Part shown: one piece after another, positions 37,947 through 47,902 of the stretch
Layout of the letters: each line of letters opens with the position of its first letter
Numbering within the stretch: position 1 is the stretch's first letter
Origin: Halomonas sp. BDJS001
Lineage (GTDB): Bacteria; Pseudomonadota; Gammaproteobacteria; Pseudomonadales; Halomonadaceae
Length of the DNA: 64,000 nt
Direction of reading: 5' to 3'
NCBI RefSeq assembly: GCF_026104355.1
Contig: NZ_CP110535.1
Location: forward strand, 1,426,001 to 1,490,000
The notes under the pieces: model-generated
Database searches by the model: none
Seen by the model: the letters and a program-made list of their open reading frames with translations, nothing else
What the model was told of the DNA's origin: nothing
Made by a program: the position numbers and the translations under genes

Positions 37947-38159
37947 ATGGCGAAGGATAAAGGACAAACCGTCACTATCGACGGTAGTGAATACAATGTG
38001 GCAGATCTATCTGAAAATGCACGCAACCAGTTACTCAACCTACGCGTAACCGATCAGGAGATTCAACGCTTGAACCAGCAATTGGCTATTGCGCAAACGG
38101 CTCGTACAGCCTATGCACGCGCATTAAAAGATGAGCTGCCGGAACAAAAGATGCACTAA
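37947..38159 (+). CDS. DUF6447-family small protein
   Basis: 70 residues: a short beta hairpin (VTIDGSEYNVADLSENARNQL) then one long helix (about 30-62), ending DELPEQKMH. Strong AAGGAG before the ATG and a good terminator after the stop. Probably a dimeric coiled-coil cytoplasmic protein; function unknown. Shares its whole length with the N-terminus of the preceding protein. Confidence 0.75.
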   Translation: MAKDKGQTVTIDGSEYNVADLSENARNQLLNLRVTDQEIQRLNQQLAIAQTARTAYARALKDELPEQKMH

Positions 38160-38192
38160 AGGTAACCATCGATAGGTATTGATATATTGCCT

Positions 38193-38227
38193 AAAGCCAG
38201 TCGGGTAATGCTGACTGGCTTTTTTAT
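38193..38227 (+). terminator. Rho-independent terminator after the DUF6447 gene
   Basis: AGCCAGTC/GACTGGCT stem (8 bp, 10-base loop) followed by TTTTTTA. Confidence 0.9.
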
Positions 38228-38533
38228 GCGCCACAGGCGGGTGAGCAGATAGAGATGCCGGTGTCCTAATAGCTCCTGCCGAGAGGTTGAATAATCCAGA
38301 ATCAGGGCATAAATATTGACAAATAGGGTGGTTGTCTCTATTCCTTAAAGGGGTGTGAAAAAGTTGGCTGCTGCGATTGAGAGCCTTCTGCGTGAAAATT
38401 ATAAAGGTGCTGAGAAGAGATGCTTAGAAAAGTGTAATGGAAAGCCGCGTCTATCATTTTTTCTTAGCATCGCCAATGGCGCTCCACCATCAAGACAGGG
38501 AACGATACGTTGTGATGCCTGGAGGCATTAATT
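38228..38533 (+). promoter_or_regulatory. Upstream region of the M14 peptidase gene with ribosome-binding-site hairpin
   Basis: About 300 bases without a gene. No convincing -35/-10 pair was found. The ribosome-binding site GGAGG (38521-38525) sits inside a small inverted repeat ATGCCT-GG-AGGCAT (38515-38528), which could limit initiation. Confidence 0.4.
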
Positions 38534-40051
38534 ATGACAACTCTCTCCACTGCAAAAAATCTACAAACGCTTTATCTGGGTATTCTAGGCCGCGCGGCTG
38601 ACCCGGAAGGGTTTAATTACTGGTTAGATCAGCTGGAAAGCGGTGCTGTGACGTTAGAAGGCGTCATGTCTATTATGCTGCAATCCGAAGAATTCCAGGC
38701 GCGCCGTACTGAATTGGCAGAGCTGGAAGATAACGGCTGGGTAAACGAAGTTTATCAAAGCCTGTTTGCTCGTGAGGCCGAGGCAGAGGGCATTGAATAC
38801 TGGGTAGAGCAGGCCAGCTCCGGCCAATCCCAGCAAGCGTTATTACAGGGGTTTATGGCAGGCGCTAGTGCAACGGATGCAGAGGCGCTCGAAGCCTATG
38901 CCTCTATCGCTAACTTTTATTCGTCCAATGTTGATGCTGATAGCTATGACGCAGAGCGCTCGCTTGTACAAGATGGCTTTCGCAGCAATGAACAGCTATA
39001 TCAAGACCTGGAAGCATTAGACGCCACCTATGATACGTTGAGCGTAGAGCAGGCGGGTGAGTCGCTGGAAGGCAGGCCCTTATATAGTGCCACGGTAGGT
39101 GAAGGGGCACGCAAGTTAATGATTGTGACGCAACAGCATGGTGATGAACCAACCGGGACTGAGGCGGCCATGCATTTGCTAGAGTGGCTGAGCGGTGACA
39201 GCGAAGCTGCCCAAGCGTTGCGTGAACAAGTGACGTTAACCGTGATGCCAAGAGTCAACCCTGATGGTTTTGAGCGCTGGGAGGGGCTCGTTGCAGGTGA
39301 GTTAGATCCTGAAACAACCATTGATCCCCGTCGTAACTCTGAAGATATTGACCTCAACCGTACCTGGGATTCTAGTGAAGTGATTGATGCATCATTAATC
39401 CCAGAAACCACCGCTGTTAGGCAGGTGATCGAAGCAACTCAACCTGAACTAATCCTTGATTATCATAACCAGAATAACTACATCAACGAGTCAGGCGAGC
39501 TCGACACGATGTCAGTCTTGTGGCCAACCAATGACGATGTCGATCCCACCATTACCGCAACAGCACAGCAAGCGGCGGTAGCTATATCACAAGGGCTCGA
39601 GGATTTTGATTATGGCTACTTGTCGCTGTTTCCCGGTGGTGACACGCCACAGATAGCACGCAATGGCATTGCTATTGATGGTGTGCCTACGCTCCTCATT
39701 GAGCAACGTGGCCTGGAAGAGTTGAGCCTAAAAGCGCTGGAAGGACTGGAGCTAGATTTTGATGCGGTTTCTAGCGCCATAGTGCTTGAGGGCGTACTGA
39801 GTATGCTAGGCGTCGTAGAGGCTATGGGGCAAAACAGTTTTGATAGCATTGATCCTGCTTTGGCAACGCTGATACCTGAGCGTGGTGAGCGAATTGAATT
39901 TGACGAGATTTACGCTGAAGAGATCGAATGGGCAGGTGAGGGCGAAGAGTCTTACCAAGGCGAGATAGTCGCAGGGCTGGATACGTTGATGGAAAGTACG
40001 CCCATTATTGGCACCTCTGAGCCTCTTCCGCAAGAATTGCAAGTGGCTTAA
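38534..40051 (+). CDS. M14-family zinc carboxypeptidase with N-terminal DUF4214
   Basis: 505 residues. Two DUF4214 units at about 5-110 (LYLGILGRAADPEGFNYW; VYQSLFAREAEAEGIEYW). The M14 peptidase domain at about 155-430 has the zinc motif QHGDEPTG (HxxE) near 202, substrate-binding NPDGFERW and DLNRTWD, the second zinc histidine in DYHNQ near 309 and the catalytic glutamate in LLIEQRG near 390. Predicted metallo-carboxypeptidase on secreted or peptidoglycan-derived peptides. No Sec signal; the end LPQELQVA finishes in alanine like the other N-terminal DUF4214 proteins. The start is set by GGAGG 8 bases upstream. Confidence 0.85.
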   Translation: MTTLSTAKNLQTLYLGILGRAADPEGFNYWLDQLESGAVTLEGVMSIMLQSEEFQARRTELAELEDNGWVNEVYQSLFAREAEAEGIEYWVEQASSGQSQQALLQGFMAGASATDAEALEAYASIANFYSSNVDADSYDAERSLVQDGFRSNEQLYQDLEALDATYDTLSVEQAGESLEGRPLYSATVGEGARKLMIVTQQHGDEPTGTEAAMHLLEWLSGDSEAAQALREQVTLTVMPRVNPDGFERWEGLVAGELDPETTIDPRRNSEDIDLNRTWDSSEVIDASLIPETTAVRQVIEATQPELILDYHNQNNYINESGELDTMSVLWPTNDDVDPTITATAQQAAVAISQGLEDFDYGYLSLFPGGDTPQIARNGIAIDGVPTLLIEQRGLEELSLKALEGLELDFDAVSSAIVLEGVLSMLGVVEAMGQNSFDSIDPALATLIPERGERIEFDEIYAEEIEWAGEGEESYQGEIVAGLDTLMESTPIIGTSEPLPQELQVA

Positions 40052-40084
40052 GGATCAGCCTGTAGCCGATTAGCATTGAGTATC

Positions 40085-40134
40085 AAAAAAGCTTCTCCAT
40101 AAGCTCTGAGTTTGAGCAGGGGAAGCTTTTTATT
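40085..40134 (+). terminator. Rho-independent terminator after the M14 gene
   Basis: Stem AAAAGCTTCTCC pairing with the GGGGAAGCTTTT arm across a 20-base loop, followed by TATTA; AT-rich on both sides, so it may work in both directions. Confidence 0.65.
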
Positions 40135-40149
40135 ACCTCCCTCCTGGCA

Positions 40150-40203
40150 CTCTAACAAACTGCGAGTGTTGTTATTGAGCGATGAGAGAAAATCGGCACC
40201 GCC
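40150..40203 (-). pseudogene. Remnant of the 3' end of flgO
   Basis: Minus-strand translation reads GADFLSSLNNNTRSLLECQEG, matching the C-terminus of the FlgO-like protein at 48839 (SADFRLPLNNNTRSLLEGQ). By eye 45 of 54 bases match plus-strand 48857-48910, in the same orientation. No open gene remains around it. It marks one end of an 8.7-kb segment whose other end is the intact flgO. Confidence 0.75.
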
Positions 40204-40221
40204 ACTTAGTGGCGGTGCCGT
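40190..40221 (-). terminator. Terminator of the DUF4347/DUF4214 gene
   Basis: Perfect 12-bp stem (CGGCACCGCCAC/GTGGCGGTGCCG, 3-base loop); on the minus strand it is followed by ATTTTCTC. 18 bases past the stop at 40239. It partly overlaps the flgO remnant. Confidence 0.8.
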
Positions 40222-40238
40222 GGGGTTAGCCCATGGCC

Positions 40239-43200
40239 CTAGCCGAACAGGTAGGACTCAAGATCCGTTTCAACGCCTACCAGGTTGGCAGGATCCAGAT
40301 AGTTATCCACTTCTGAACGGCTGAGTTGTTGGTGTTCGTCGGAGTCCGTAAACGCCAGCACCATTTCAACCAGCGTGGCCTCTCCGTTTTGCAGTACCTC
40401 TTGCCAATACTGTTCGCCAGCGGTGTCCGGTGTGCGATTGAGCACCCGCTCATAAAGCGTATCGATGAAGACCTCAACATCGAGCGGCTCGCTGGTGGTT
40501 AGCAAGTCTTCGCTTTCTAGCAGGCTTACCGCTAAGGCTTCTGGCGCTTGGCCGCTCTCCAGCCATTCACCAAACGCAGCTTCATCGGGCGCTTCGCCAA
40601 CTAAGCCGGTGTAGAGGCGTACCAATGTCTCGGCCAACGGGCCTTGTTCTGCTGATACACCGGTATCAAAGCCCAGCGAGCGCATTTCCATTTGCTCAAG
40701 GTTTACCCCCCAGGCCAGCAGTTTATTGCCGTTCACGAGGGGGATATTGGCGTTGATATACTCCTGTGATTGAACAAACCAACGGGCGACCTCGCTACGA
40801 TCCCCGTTACTGTCCACCAAGACGTCTAACCAGTAATCGCGGCCACTTTCATCCGCCTCGCGGCCTAGCGCGGCTTGATACAGCGTCTCAATAAAGGTGG
40901 GATTATCGCTGCCCATGGATTGCAACGCGGCGACCGTCTCTTCCGCTAACATAAAGTCTTCAACAATATTGTTGAAGCTGCCTCCAGTATTTTGTTGCGT
41001 TACCCAGTACTCCAAACCTTCCCGCTCAGCAACACGATCAAGGATCCCGTTGTACAAACGGATGATGGGGGTCAGCACCGTATCGAACTCAGGGTAACGG
41101 ACAAAGGTGCTGGTATTACGCAACTGCTCCAATAGCTCAGCGGGTAATTCCCATCCCTTTGCCGTGAATATATCAACAAAGTTAACGAGCTCGATTGGCT
41201 CAGGCTCGGGCTCCGGTTCCGGCTCCGGTTCTGGCTCCGGTTCTGGCTCCGGTTCTGGCTCCGGTTCAGGCTCAGGTTCAGGTTCTGGCTGTGGTTCAGG
41301 CTCCGGCTCTGGCGTTGGGTCGGCTTGTACGTCGAACGTCAGGGTGCCCGACACGCTTTCCACGCCATCTTCGCCGCCATCAGTCAGGGTAAAGTCAAAG
41401 CTGGCGCTGCCCGCACTGCTGCCTGCGGTAAATGTCACCAAGCCATCATCAATATCCTGTTGGGTAAAGGTCTCCCCCGCGGCCAAGGGGGTGCCATTAA
41501 GAAATAACGTGCCGGACGTTGACAGGGTGTTCAGTGTGTAAGTGAGTTCAGCTCCCTCATTATCTGGATCGCCTTCATTCAGGTTGTCAGTGGTCAATGT
41601 GACACTGCGCCCCGCTTGTACGCTGGGGCCTGCGTTGGTGGCGATGGTCGGAGCACTGTTCACCCCTTCCACGGTCACCGTCAGGGTGGAAGAGCTGACG
41701 TTGCCCGCCGTGTCTTGAACGTCGACAGTGACGCTGGTGGTGCGTGTTTCGCCGTGTGCAAGGGCTTCAAACTCACCATTGGGATCGAAGCGTGCGGTTC
41801 CATCGGCATTGATAATAAAGCGCCCGCCGTGGCTGCCCGCCACTGCACTGCCCAGGGCATCGGAACGGCCGTTAACAGCGTTGATCGGGGCCATGTTGTC
41901 TGCGCCGGTATCATTATCAGTTAACTTGTTGCCGGCTCCGCTAACGTTGGTCAGCAGGGTCTCCCCCGCGTCTTCACGTACCGTGGCAGTCGTGTCGTCC
42001 TTGACAGTGGGGGGCGTCGTATCCAGGGTCAACGCCAGATCCGCCGATGCGCTGCTGGTATTACCTGCGCTATCGCTCACAATGGTATCAATGATGTTGA
42101 GGCCTTCACTCAGGTCGCTTTCGGCCAAGGTGAAGGCCCAGTCACCGCTGCCATTGGCGGTGGTGCTACCCACGTTGTTACCATCGACACGCACCGTCAC
42201 GGTAGCGCCTGCCTCGGCCCCGGTGCCGGTCAGGGTGGGCGTTGTGTGGTTGGTGATATTGTCGCTGTCGCTCACACCGCTATCGAAATCCGCCGCTAGC
42301 GTGGGCGCTGAAGCCGCCGCGGGCGAATTGGCATCAACCGACAAATCCGTATTGTCGGCAAGGTTTTGCCCACTGGGCAGCGTAGCAAGGTCCGCCGCAA
42401 TGCCGTTATCGTGGGCGACCAGCGTGGCACCGCCGGTCAGGGTTAGCGAGTCGACGTTAAGCCCCGTAGTGTCGGTCTCACCCTCTTGCACCGTATAGCG
42501 GCCACTAAACTGCGTTTGATTAGCGGCGTCGCTATTGGTGAGAAGGATCGTGGTGCCGGTGTTGAGCGTGGCCGTCAGTGCGCCGCCGTTGGCAGTAAAG
42601 TCGACCGCTTTATCGAACGTCACGGTGATATCAATGCTGCTTCCCACCGCAAAGGTGCCGTCGGCGGTGGGGGAGGTGATCGTCTGAATAACCGGGCTGG
42701 TGGCGGTCACCACGCTGAAGAGGTCGTTTTGCGTTACGGTGACAAGCGTATTACCCGCCGCATCCTGAGCATTGCTGACTTCCACGTCTATGTCATTGAT
42801 CACTTCATCGGCATCGACAGTGTCAAAGGTGGCGATATAGGTGGTGGCATTCTCCCAGTTGCCCGCGTTAAACGTCAGGGTGTTGCTGAGATCTGCCGTT
42901 GGGAAGTCGATCGTCGGATCAACGCCCGTATCCATCGCTTCGTTGAAGTTCAGCGTCAGAGTAAAACGACTGCTGCCTATTTGATCATCAGTAATGGTGG
43001 TGAGCGACGGTACAATAGCGCCATCCAGGGTGGGGCGAGCAGCGTCGATGGCATCGGCACTCTGGCTGATTGCGGTGTTGTACTCCGAGCTGTTGCCCGC
43101 CGTATCGGACAGCACAAAGTTAAAGGGAATATCGTCGCCTGGAGCGCGGGAGGTATCCCCCTCCTGTACCGTGTAAGTAGCGGTATAGTTGCCGCCGCCC

Positions 43201-46200
43201 TGATCGGTAAAACCGCTGACCGCTACCCCGTTCACCGTACCAGATTCCAGCGATAAACCTTCCTCTCCCGCGGTAATAGTGACGACCACGGCATCGCCGA
43301 TTTTATGACTGCTATTGGGTATAGAAACGCTGGTGATAACGGGGGCGACGGCATCAATGACGATGTCTTTGTTGGCGCTGAGTGAGTGGGCAGTCCCCGG
43401 TGTAGGCAGGGTGAGTTCGCTGTCGTTGCCTGCTGCATCGCGAATGGAGCCGCCATTGAGGATGATTCCAGCGTTGGCCAGCGCCAGATCACTGGACTCA
43501 TCCCCCGCCTGGACGGTATACGCAAACGTCAGCTCATCGGTACCTGAGCCAGCCACATAATCGATGGTGCGATCCGTTGCCCCGGTTTCCAGTGTCAACT
43601 GCGGTGTACCGCTGACCGTCACAGCTTCGCTGAACGTCAGGGTGATGTTAACGGTGTCGCCCGCTTTATAAGTACCGTTGGCATTCGTCGAGGTGACATT
43701 GGTCACACTCGGGTTCACCACGTCAACGGTATGTGCAGTGCCGCTGGAGAAGCCATCCGAGGCATTGCCTGCACCATCATTGATGTCGGTGCCGTCGTTC
43801 AGGTCAAGGCGCAAGTCGCCTTCGCCGGTAATGGTATCCACAGTGACGGTGTAGCTACTGCCGGAGCCTGAAATGGAGGCGATATTACCCGAAGCGCTGC
43901 CGGTGGTGTTGAGTAGGAAGTCATCGATAGAAACACCGTCGACGTCTTCGCTAAAGGTAACGGTGTACTCCACTGAGGCAGCATTGGCCGCAGGCGAACC
44001 ACTAGGCGCAATACTTGTAACGCTGGGCGCGACGGCATCGATGACAATGTCCTTGTTAGCACTTAGCGAGTTCGCGTCCCCCGGTGTGGGTAGGGTGACC
44101 ACTGCGTTGTTGCCTTCGGCATCCTGAAGGGTACCGCCACTGAGCAGGATCTCGCTGCCCGCCAGCGCCAGATCGCTGGTTTCATCGCCTGCTTGAACGG
44201 TATACGCGAACGTCAGCGTGTTAGTCCCGGAGCCCGCCGTATAGTCAATGACTCGGTCAGTTGCCCCGGTTTCCAGCGTTAGCTGCGGCGTCCCGGTGAC
44301 GGTCACAGCTTCACTAAAGGTCAGCGTAATATCAACGGTGTCACCCGCGTTATACGTCCCGTCGGCCGTCGGTGAGGTGACGTTGGTGACGCTCGGCTTG
44401 ACCCGATCAACGCTGTGAGCCGTACCGCTGGTGTAGCCTGCCGGGGCATTGGTGGCCCCATCATCGATATCGGTGCCACTGTTAAGATCCAGGCGCAGGT
44501 CGCCTTCACCGCTAATACCGGTAACGCTGACCGTATAGCTGTCACCGCTGCCAGCAACCGCACTAATCGTGCCCGAGGCGGTGCCGGTGGAGGTGAGGGT
44601 GAAATCGTCGGCGTCAACATTGTTGACGCTTTCGCTAAAGGTAACGGTGTAATCGACGGATGCAGCATTGGCATCGGGTGAACCGCTGGGGGCAATACTG
44701 GTAACGCTGGGAGCCACATCGTCGGTGACATTGATGGTGACATCTTGCGTTGATGCGGTATTGCCATCGGTGGCTTGTACGCTGAGCGTATAGCTGCCGG
44801 TCGCACTGGCATCGAGCTGGCTGGTATCGCTCAGGGTGATCTCGCCCGTGGTGCCATCGATAGTGAAGGCGTTGCCAGTGTTGCCGGACTCGATGGAGTA
44901 GCTCACCGAGTTATCGTCACCGGTAGTGGCGACAGTGCCCAGGGAAGTGCTGTTGGTATCGCTCTCGTTAACGCTAAAGGATTGACCGGCGGTGATGGCC
45001 GGGGCGATATCGTTGACCGAAATAGTGATGTCTTGGGTCGCGGTGTTGTTGCTACTTTCACCGTCATCGGCCTGGATAGTCAGGGTGTAGCTTGCGGTGG
45101 CTTCATAGTCGAGCGCTGCTGCACCGGCGGCATTTAACGTGACTTCGCCGTTGGAGGCACTGATATCAAAGTAGTCTTCCCCTGTACCACCGACAATCGA
45201 ATAAATGACCGAATCAATTCCGCCACCGTCGCCATCGTTCGCTTCTATATCGCTATCCGCCAGCACCACGGTGCCACTGATGGCGGTTTCATCGATATTG
45301 CCGTCGTTGATGGTAGTGAACACTGGCGAGTTGTTTGTACTAGTAAAACTGATATCGTCAAAATAAAACTGCTCAGGGTCAACTGGTGCCATAGTAAACG
45401 ATGTGATACCAGTAAAGCTGCTTAAGTCAACGACACTGGCGTCGTTTAGATTAGCAATGGGGCCGCTAGATATATCCGTATGACCGCTGGCGCTGAACGT
45501 AGCCTGAGTTTCGCCAGAGGTTGTCAGGAGTTCGATCGTTCCCATATCAACAACTTGATCGAATGTAAAAGTATATGTGGTTCCTGCAGTACTGAAGTTA
45601 GTCTCTACATAAGCGGCAAAGCCTTCTATATTAAAAGCGCCGCCCACATTATCTAGCCCCATATCGGCCCCATTGGACGCCGATATTGTTAAGGTAACCC
45701 CGTCGACTTGTTCGCTGACACTTAGTCCGTTATCAATGGCGGTACTTGAATCCCAATCAAATACAGATTCTGCCGCCAGCAGCCCCTGCCAAGTGTTCTG
45801 CTGCTCAATACCTATTAAGCTGCTGGTTTCCACTTGACCATACTGCTGCTCTAACACCCAGTTGCCGCCAAGGCTGTTCGCACCGGTTAAGTCATTGGAA
45901 GCGGCCACATCCGCCCCAGTTACCCGTGCTAGCGCTTCCACAAACCGCAGTCCCTGCTCGCCCGCGCCAACATCACAGCCGTAAATAAGGATGTCACCGT
46001 TTGGCCCCAATGCTTCGCCCCATTGTTCCAGGAAGCTGGCATAACCCGGCAGAGTCTCGCTATCAAGCGTGCTGTTACCAAGCGCTAGGCGCCCTTCACT
46101 GCCGTGGGAAACCAGGTGGATGGCGTCAAATTCGCCGCGCTGTGCTAACGCCTGGGCGATTTGTTCAACGCCGCTGGTGTTAGAGTTTAAGAGTATGACC

Positions 46201-46322
46201 TCGGTATCGTCGGCCACGCCGTTAAGCAGTGTCTGGTAGTCTTCAACTCGGGGGTCGACGAAGATGACTTCGTTACGTCCAGTCGATTGGCTTGGGGGCG
46301 TTTGGCGGGTGGGAGTATTCAT
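40239..46322 (-). CDS. Giant surface protein: DUF4347, cadherin/Ig-like repeats, C-terminal DUF4214
   Basis: About 2,027 residues. The DUF4347 domain (about 17-165) has [12 protein letters not shown] and [17 protein letters not shown]. Cadherin-like and bacterial Ig-like modules follow to about 1700, including two tandem copies of a roughly 228-residue unit ([11 protein letters not shown]... to [10 protein letters not shown]). A Glu/Pro linker at about 1670-1715 leads to four DUF4214 units and the end DLESYLFG. No Sec signal. Predicted type I secreted adhesin or matrix protein. I chose ATG 46322 over an in-frame GTG 9 bases upstream; neither has a strong ribosome-binding site, and an AAAGAG/CTCTTT hairpin abuts the ATG. 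Its C-terminal block is the closest relative of that in the split protease. Confidence 0.88.
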   Translation of the reverse strand: MNTPTRQTPPSQSTGRNEVIFVDPRVEDYQTLLNGVADDTEVILLNSNTSGVEQIAQALAQRGEFDAIHLVSHGSEGRLALGNSTLDSETLPGYASFLEQWGEALGPNGDILIYGCDVGAGEQGLRFVEALARVTGADVAASNDLTGANSLGGNWVLEQQYGQVETSSLIGIEQQNTWQGLLAAESVFDWDSSTAIDNGLSVSEQVDGVTLTISASNGADMGLDNVGGAFNIEGFAAYVETNFSTAGTTYTFTFDQVVDMGTIELLTTSGETQATFSASGHTDISSGPIANLNDASVVDLSSFTGITSFTMAPVDPEQFYFDDISFTSTNNSPVFTTINDGNIDETAISGTVVLADSDIEANDGDGGGIDSVIYSIVGGTGEDYFDISASNGEVTLNAAGAAALDYEATASYTLTIQADDGESSNNTATQDITISVNDIAPAITAGQSFSVNESDTNSTSLGTVATTGDDNSVSYSIESGNTGNAFTIDGTTGEITLSDTSQLDASATGSYTLSVQATDGNTASTQDVTINVTDDVAPSVTSIAPSGSPDANAASVDYTVTFSESVNNVDADDFTLTSTGTASGTISAVAGSGDSYTVSVTGISGEGDLRLDLNSGTDIDDGATNAPAGYTSGTAHSVDRVKPSVTNVTSPTADGTYNAGDTVDITLTFSEAVTVTGTPQLTLETGATDRVIDYTAGSGTNTLTFAYTVQAGDETSDLALAGSEILLSGGTLQDAEGNNAVVTLPTPGDANSLSANKDIVIDAVAPSVTSIAPSGSPAANAASVEYTVTFSEDVDGVSIDDFLLNTTGSASGNIASISGSGSSYTVTVDTITGEGDLRLDLNDGTDINDGAGNASDGFSSGTAHTVDVVNPSVTNVTSTNANGTYKAGDTVNITLTFSEAVTVSGTPQLTLETGATDRTIDYVAGSGTDELTFAYTVQAGDESSDLALANAGIILNGGSIRDAAGNDSELTLPTPGTAHSLSANKDIVIDAVAPVITSVSIPNSSHKIGDAVVVTITAGEEGLSLESGTVNGVAVSGFTDQGGGNYTATYTVQEGDTSRAPGDDIPFNFVLSDTAGNSSEYNTAISQSADAIDAARPTLDGAIVPSLTTITDDQIGSSRFTLTLNFNEAMDTGVDPTIDFPTADLSNTLTFNAGNWENATTYIATFDTVDADEVINDIDVEVSNAQDAAGNTLVTVTQNDLFSVVTATSPVIQTITSPTADGTFAVGSSIDITVTFDKAVDFTANGGALTATLNTGTTILLTNSDAANQTQFSGRYTVQEGETDTTGLNVDSLTLTGGATLVAHDNGIAADLATLPSGQNLADNTDLSVDANSPAAASAPTLAADFDSGVSDSDNITNHTTPTLTGTGAEAGATVTVRVDGNNVGSTTANGSGDWAFTLAESDLSEGLNIIDTIVSDSAGNTSSASADLALTLDTTPPTVKDDTTATVREDAGETLLTNVSGAGNKLTDNDTGADNMAPINAVNGRSDALGSAVAGSHGGRFIINADGTARFDPNGEFEALAHGETRTTSVTVDVQDTAGNVSSSTLTVTVEGVNSAPTIATNAGPSVQAGRSVTLTTDNLNEGDPDNEGAELTYTLNTLSTSGTLFLNGTPLAAGETFTQQDIDDGLVTFTAGSSAGSASFDFTLTDGGEDGVESVSGTLTFDVQADPTPEPEPEPQPEPEPEPEPEPEPEPEPEPEPEPEPEPEPEPIELVNFVDIFTAKGWELPAELLEQLRNTSTFVRYPEFDTVLTPIIRLYNGILDRVAEREGLEYWVTQQNTGGSFNNIVEDFMLAEETVAALQSMGSDNPTFIETLYQAALGREADESGRDYWLDVLVDSNGDRSEVARWFVQSQEYINANIPLVNGNKLLAWGVNLEQMEMRSLGFDTGVSAEQGPLAETLVRLYTGLVGEAPDEAAFGEWLESGQAPEALAVSLLESEDLLTTSEPLDVEVFIDTLYERVLNRTPDTAGEQYWQEVLQNGEATLVEMVLAFTDSDEHQQLSRSEVDNYLDPANLVGVETDLESYLFG
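41200..41315 (-). repeat. Coding Glu-Pro repeat tract
   Basis: Tandem 6/12-base units (GGCTCC/GGTTCT on the plus strand) encode a Pro-Glu linker between Ig-like and DUF4214 parts. Likely variable in length between strains. Confidence 0.8.
43349..44715 (-). repeat. Tandem duplication of a 683-bp adhesin module
   Basis: Two consecutive in-frame units of about 683 bp (split near 44031) encode nearly the same roughly 228-residue Ig-like pair. Each unit starts with [11 protein letters not shown] and ends with [10 protein letters not shown]. Confidence 0.75.
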
Positions 46323-46421
46323 AAAGAGCACACTCTTTAAGTTATCTAGAGATTTGGTTGTATGTTTGTGTATATTTTATCTGTAAGTCTTTGTTTATAT
46401 GTCTTTTTTATATGGATTTTC

Positions 46422-46757
46422 TTATACGGCGTCGACCCGGCAATAGGCAAGTGACAGGCTGGAGCTGTCGCCGTCAAAGATAGCAACCCGAAGCGCTGTA
46501 ATGTCCATTTTAATGCTCCTAGTGCAGTTCTTTTCTCCAGGATCTTTCGAGAGTACGTCGCTGACAAGGGGTTGTGAGAAGCTGATACTGAAGTGATCCG
46601 TTGTGCTGTGGGTGACCGTTCTAGTAATTTCAGTGATACCCAACTGATACTGTGATTCTGCGGCATTTAAGCTGAAATGCTGAGTATGACAGCCGTCACT
46701 GAGTAAGCGACACTGTCTGTGATTAATATAAAGACGCTCACAGGGTGAAAGATGCAT
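46422..46757 (-). CDS. Possible small protein, weakly DUF6916-like
   Basis: An open frame of 111 residues, 100 bases upstream of the giant gene and on the same strand. I do not recognise it with confidence. FSLNAAESQYQLGITEITRT followed by DHFSISFSQPL has the rhythm of DUF6916 proteins, such as the one at 47906, but similarity is faint. The composition is rather cysteine- and histidine-rich at the N-terminus. AGGGAAA lies about 10 bases before the ATG. It may be a real gene, a decayed one, or chance. Confidence 0.3.
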   Translation of the reverse strand: MHLSPCERLYINHRQCRLLSDGCHTQHFSLNAAESQYQLGITEITRTVTHSTTDHFSISFSQPLVSDVLSKDPGEKNCTRSIKMDITALRVAIFDGDSSSLSLAYCRVDAV

Positions 46758-46947
46758 ACATTGGATTTCCCTATTTCAACGCAGTTTTCAACACTGCTGG
46801 ATGATCTGGTCGCTCGATTAGGCCCATCTTTCCACGTTCAGAAACACGTGATCGCGCTCTTCGCTACATCAAAGGGCCTCGCTGATTCGTAAAGTGTCCT
46901 GAATCTTTATTTAACTTTTATTTTTAGATTTTTCTTATTTAGATTTT

Positions 46948-47029
46948 CTTACCACTTACCACTTACCACTTACCACTTACCACTTACCACTTACCACTTA
47001 CCACTTACCACTTACCAATTACCACTTAT
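46948..47029. repeat. Heptanucleotide tandem repeat (CTTACCA)
   Basis: Ten perfect head-to-tail copies of CTTACCA from 46948 to 47017, then one degenerate copy (ATTACCA) and a partial one. Non-coding. It lies between the giant surface-protein gene and the tail-collar gene, which are divergent, so copy-number change could alter promoter spacing for either. Confidence 0.95.
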
Positions 47030-47256
47030 ACAATTTTGGGTTTCTTGAACGGAAAACAGTCATTGAAGTTTATTGAGAAAATTGCCAAATAAGTATTAAT
47101 ATTATGGTCGTTGGCCTAAGTGTGTGCAAGATTTTACTGCTAGGTTCAATGAGGCTATGGTGCTAGAGCGCGCAGCAGGGTTGACCACTACTAACGCGTA
47201 GCGGTTAGTGGCCTAGTAGCGAGTGGACAATGTTAGCCAGCGTAAGCATTAAAGTG

Positions 47257-47279
47257 ATGCCTTATTAAAGGCATTTTTA
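47257..47279 (+). terminator. Leader hairpin/attenuator-like terminator before the tail-collar gene
   Basis: ATGCCTT/AAGGCAT (7 bp, ATTA loop) followed by TTTTTA, only 26 bases before the ATG at 47305. Either the terminator of an upstream leader RNA or an attenuator. Confidence 0.5.
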
Positions 47280-47304
47280 TTACAACAGTAACAAGGAGTG
47301 CTTT

Positions 47305-47850
47305 ATGGATCCATTTGTTGGGGAAATCAAAATGCTAGGCTTTGCATGGGCACCGGTGGACTGGGCTCTGTGCAATGGTGCCCAGCTATCTATTGCACAA
47401 TATCAGGCTCTCTTCTCTTTGCTCGGCACCGTTTATGGCGGCAATGGCCAAACCGTTTTTAACTTGCCAGATCTGAGAGGGCGAATGCCCAGAGGGCAAG
47501 GTCAGGGAGCGGGCATGCCAAATGTCACTATCGGTGAGCAGGCTGGAGCGGAAAACCGCACACTGACTATCAATCAAATGCCTCAACACACGCATGCCGC
47601 TGGGGCAATGACCACACCTGATGCCGCCAATGAAGACACGCCTGCTACAGGGGATTATCTAGCCAGCGGTAAAGTTAATCTCAATGACCCGGTTCGCAAT
47701 TACTATCGTGGCACCCCCTCTGGCACGGTTGAGTTAGGCAATGGCCAAACGGGCATTAGCGGAGGGAGCCAACCGTTTAACGTCATGAACCCTTATCTCG
47801 CCCTGAACTTCAGTATTGCGTTACAGGGTATCTATCCATCCCGCCCTTAG
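47305..47850 (+). CDS. Tail-collar domain protein, microcystin-dependent (MdpB) type
   Basis: 181 residues. MDPFVGEIKMLGFAWAPVDWALCNGA, then YGGNGQTVFNLPDLRGRMP and NQMPQHTHAAG, are hallmarks of the chromosomal phage-tail-collar/MdpB family, often found as small multigene clusters outside prophages. No other phage structural genes are present, so this is not a prophage. Strong AAGGAG before the ATG. Probably forms trimers or binds glycans at the cell surface; the export route is unknown, with no signal peptide seen. Confidence 0.85.
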   Translation: MDPFVGEIKMLGFAWAPVDWALCNGAQLSIAQYQALFSLLGTVYGGNGQTVFNLPDLRGRMPRGQGQGAGMPNVTIGEQAGAENRTLTINQMPQHTHAAGAMTTPDAANEDTPATGDYLASGKVNLNDPVRNYYRGTPSGTVELGNGQTGISGGSQPFNVMNPYLALNFSIALQGIYPSRP

Positions 47851-47863
47851 GGCAAGTGGCGGT

Positions 47864-47891
47864 GGCCGAACGCGCGAGGGTTCGGCCTCTT
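47864..47891 (+). terminator. Hairpin between tail-collar and DUF6916 genes
   Basis: Perfect 8-bp stem GGCCGAAC/GTTCGGCC with an 8-base loop, then TCTTATT. The weak T-tract suggests partial termination or mRNA processing, lowering expression of the next gene. Confidence 0.55.
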
Positions 47892-47902
47892 ATTGAGGAG
47901 TC

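Larger units (their letters stand above)
46758..47304. other. AT-rich intergenic region with repeats
   Basis: About 550 bases without a convincing gene. It contains the CTTACCA heptamer array (46948-47029) and a leader hairpin with T-tract (47257-47279). Promoters for the genes on both sides probably lie here. Confidence 0.55.

Noticed and set aside
41728-43256. Two 256-codon plus-strand frames opposite the giant surface protein
   Set aside because: Ser/Ala/Val-rich or Gly/Arg-rich shadows of repetitive Ig-like coding sequence.
46948-47029. CRISPR array
   Set aside because: Units are 7 bases, head to tail with no spacers, and no cas genes are present.
47305-47850. Prophage tail region
   Set aside because: Only a tail-collar domain protein of the chromosomal MdpB type is present; no capsid, terminase, integrase or lysis genes are around it.
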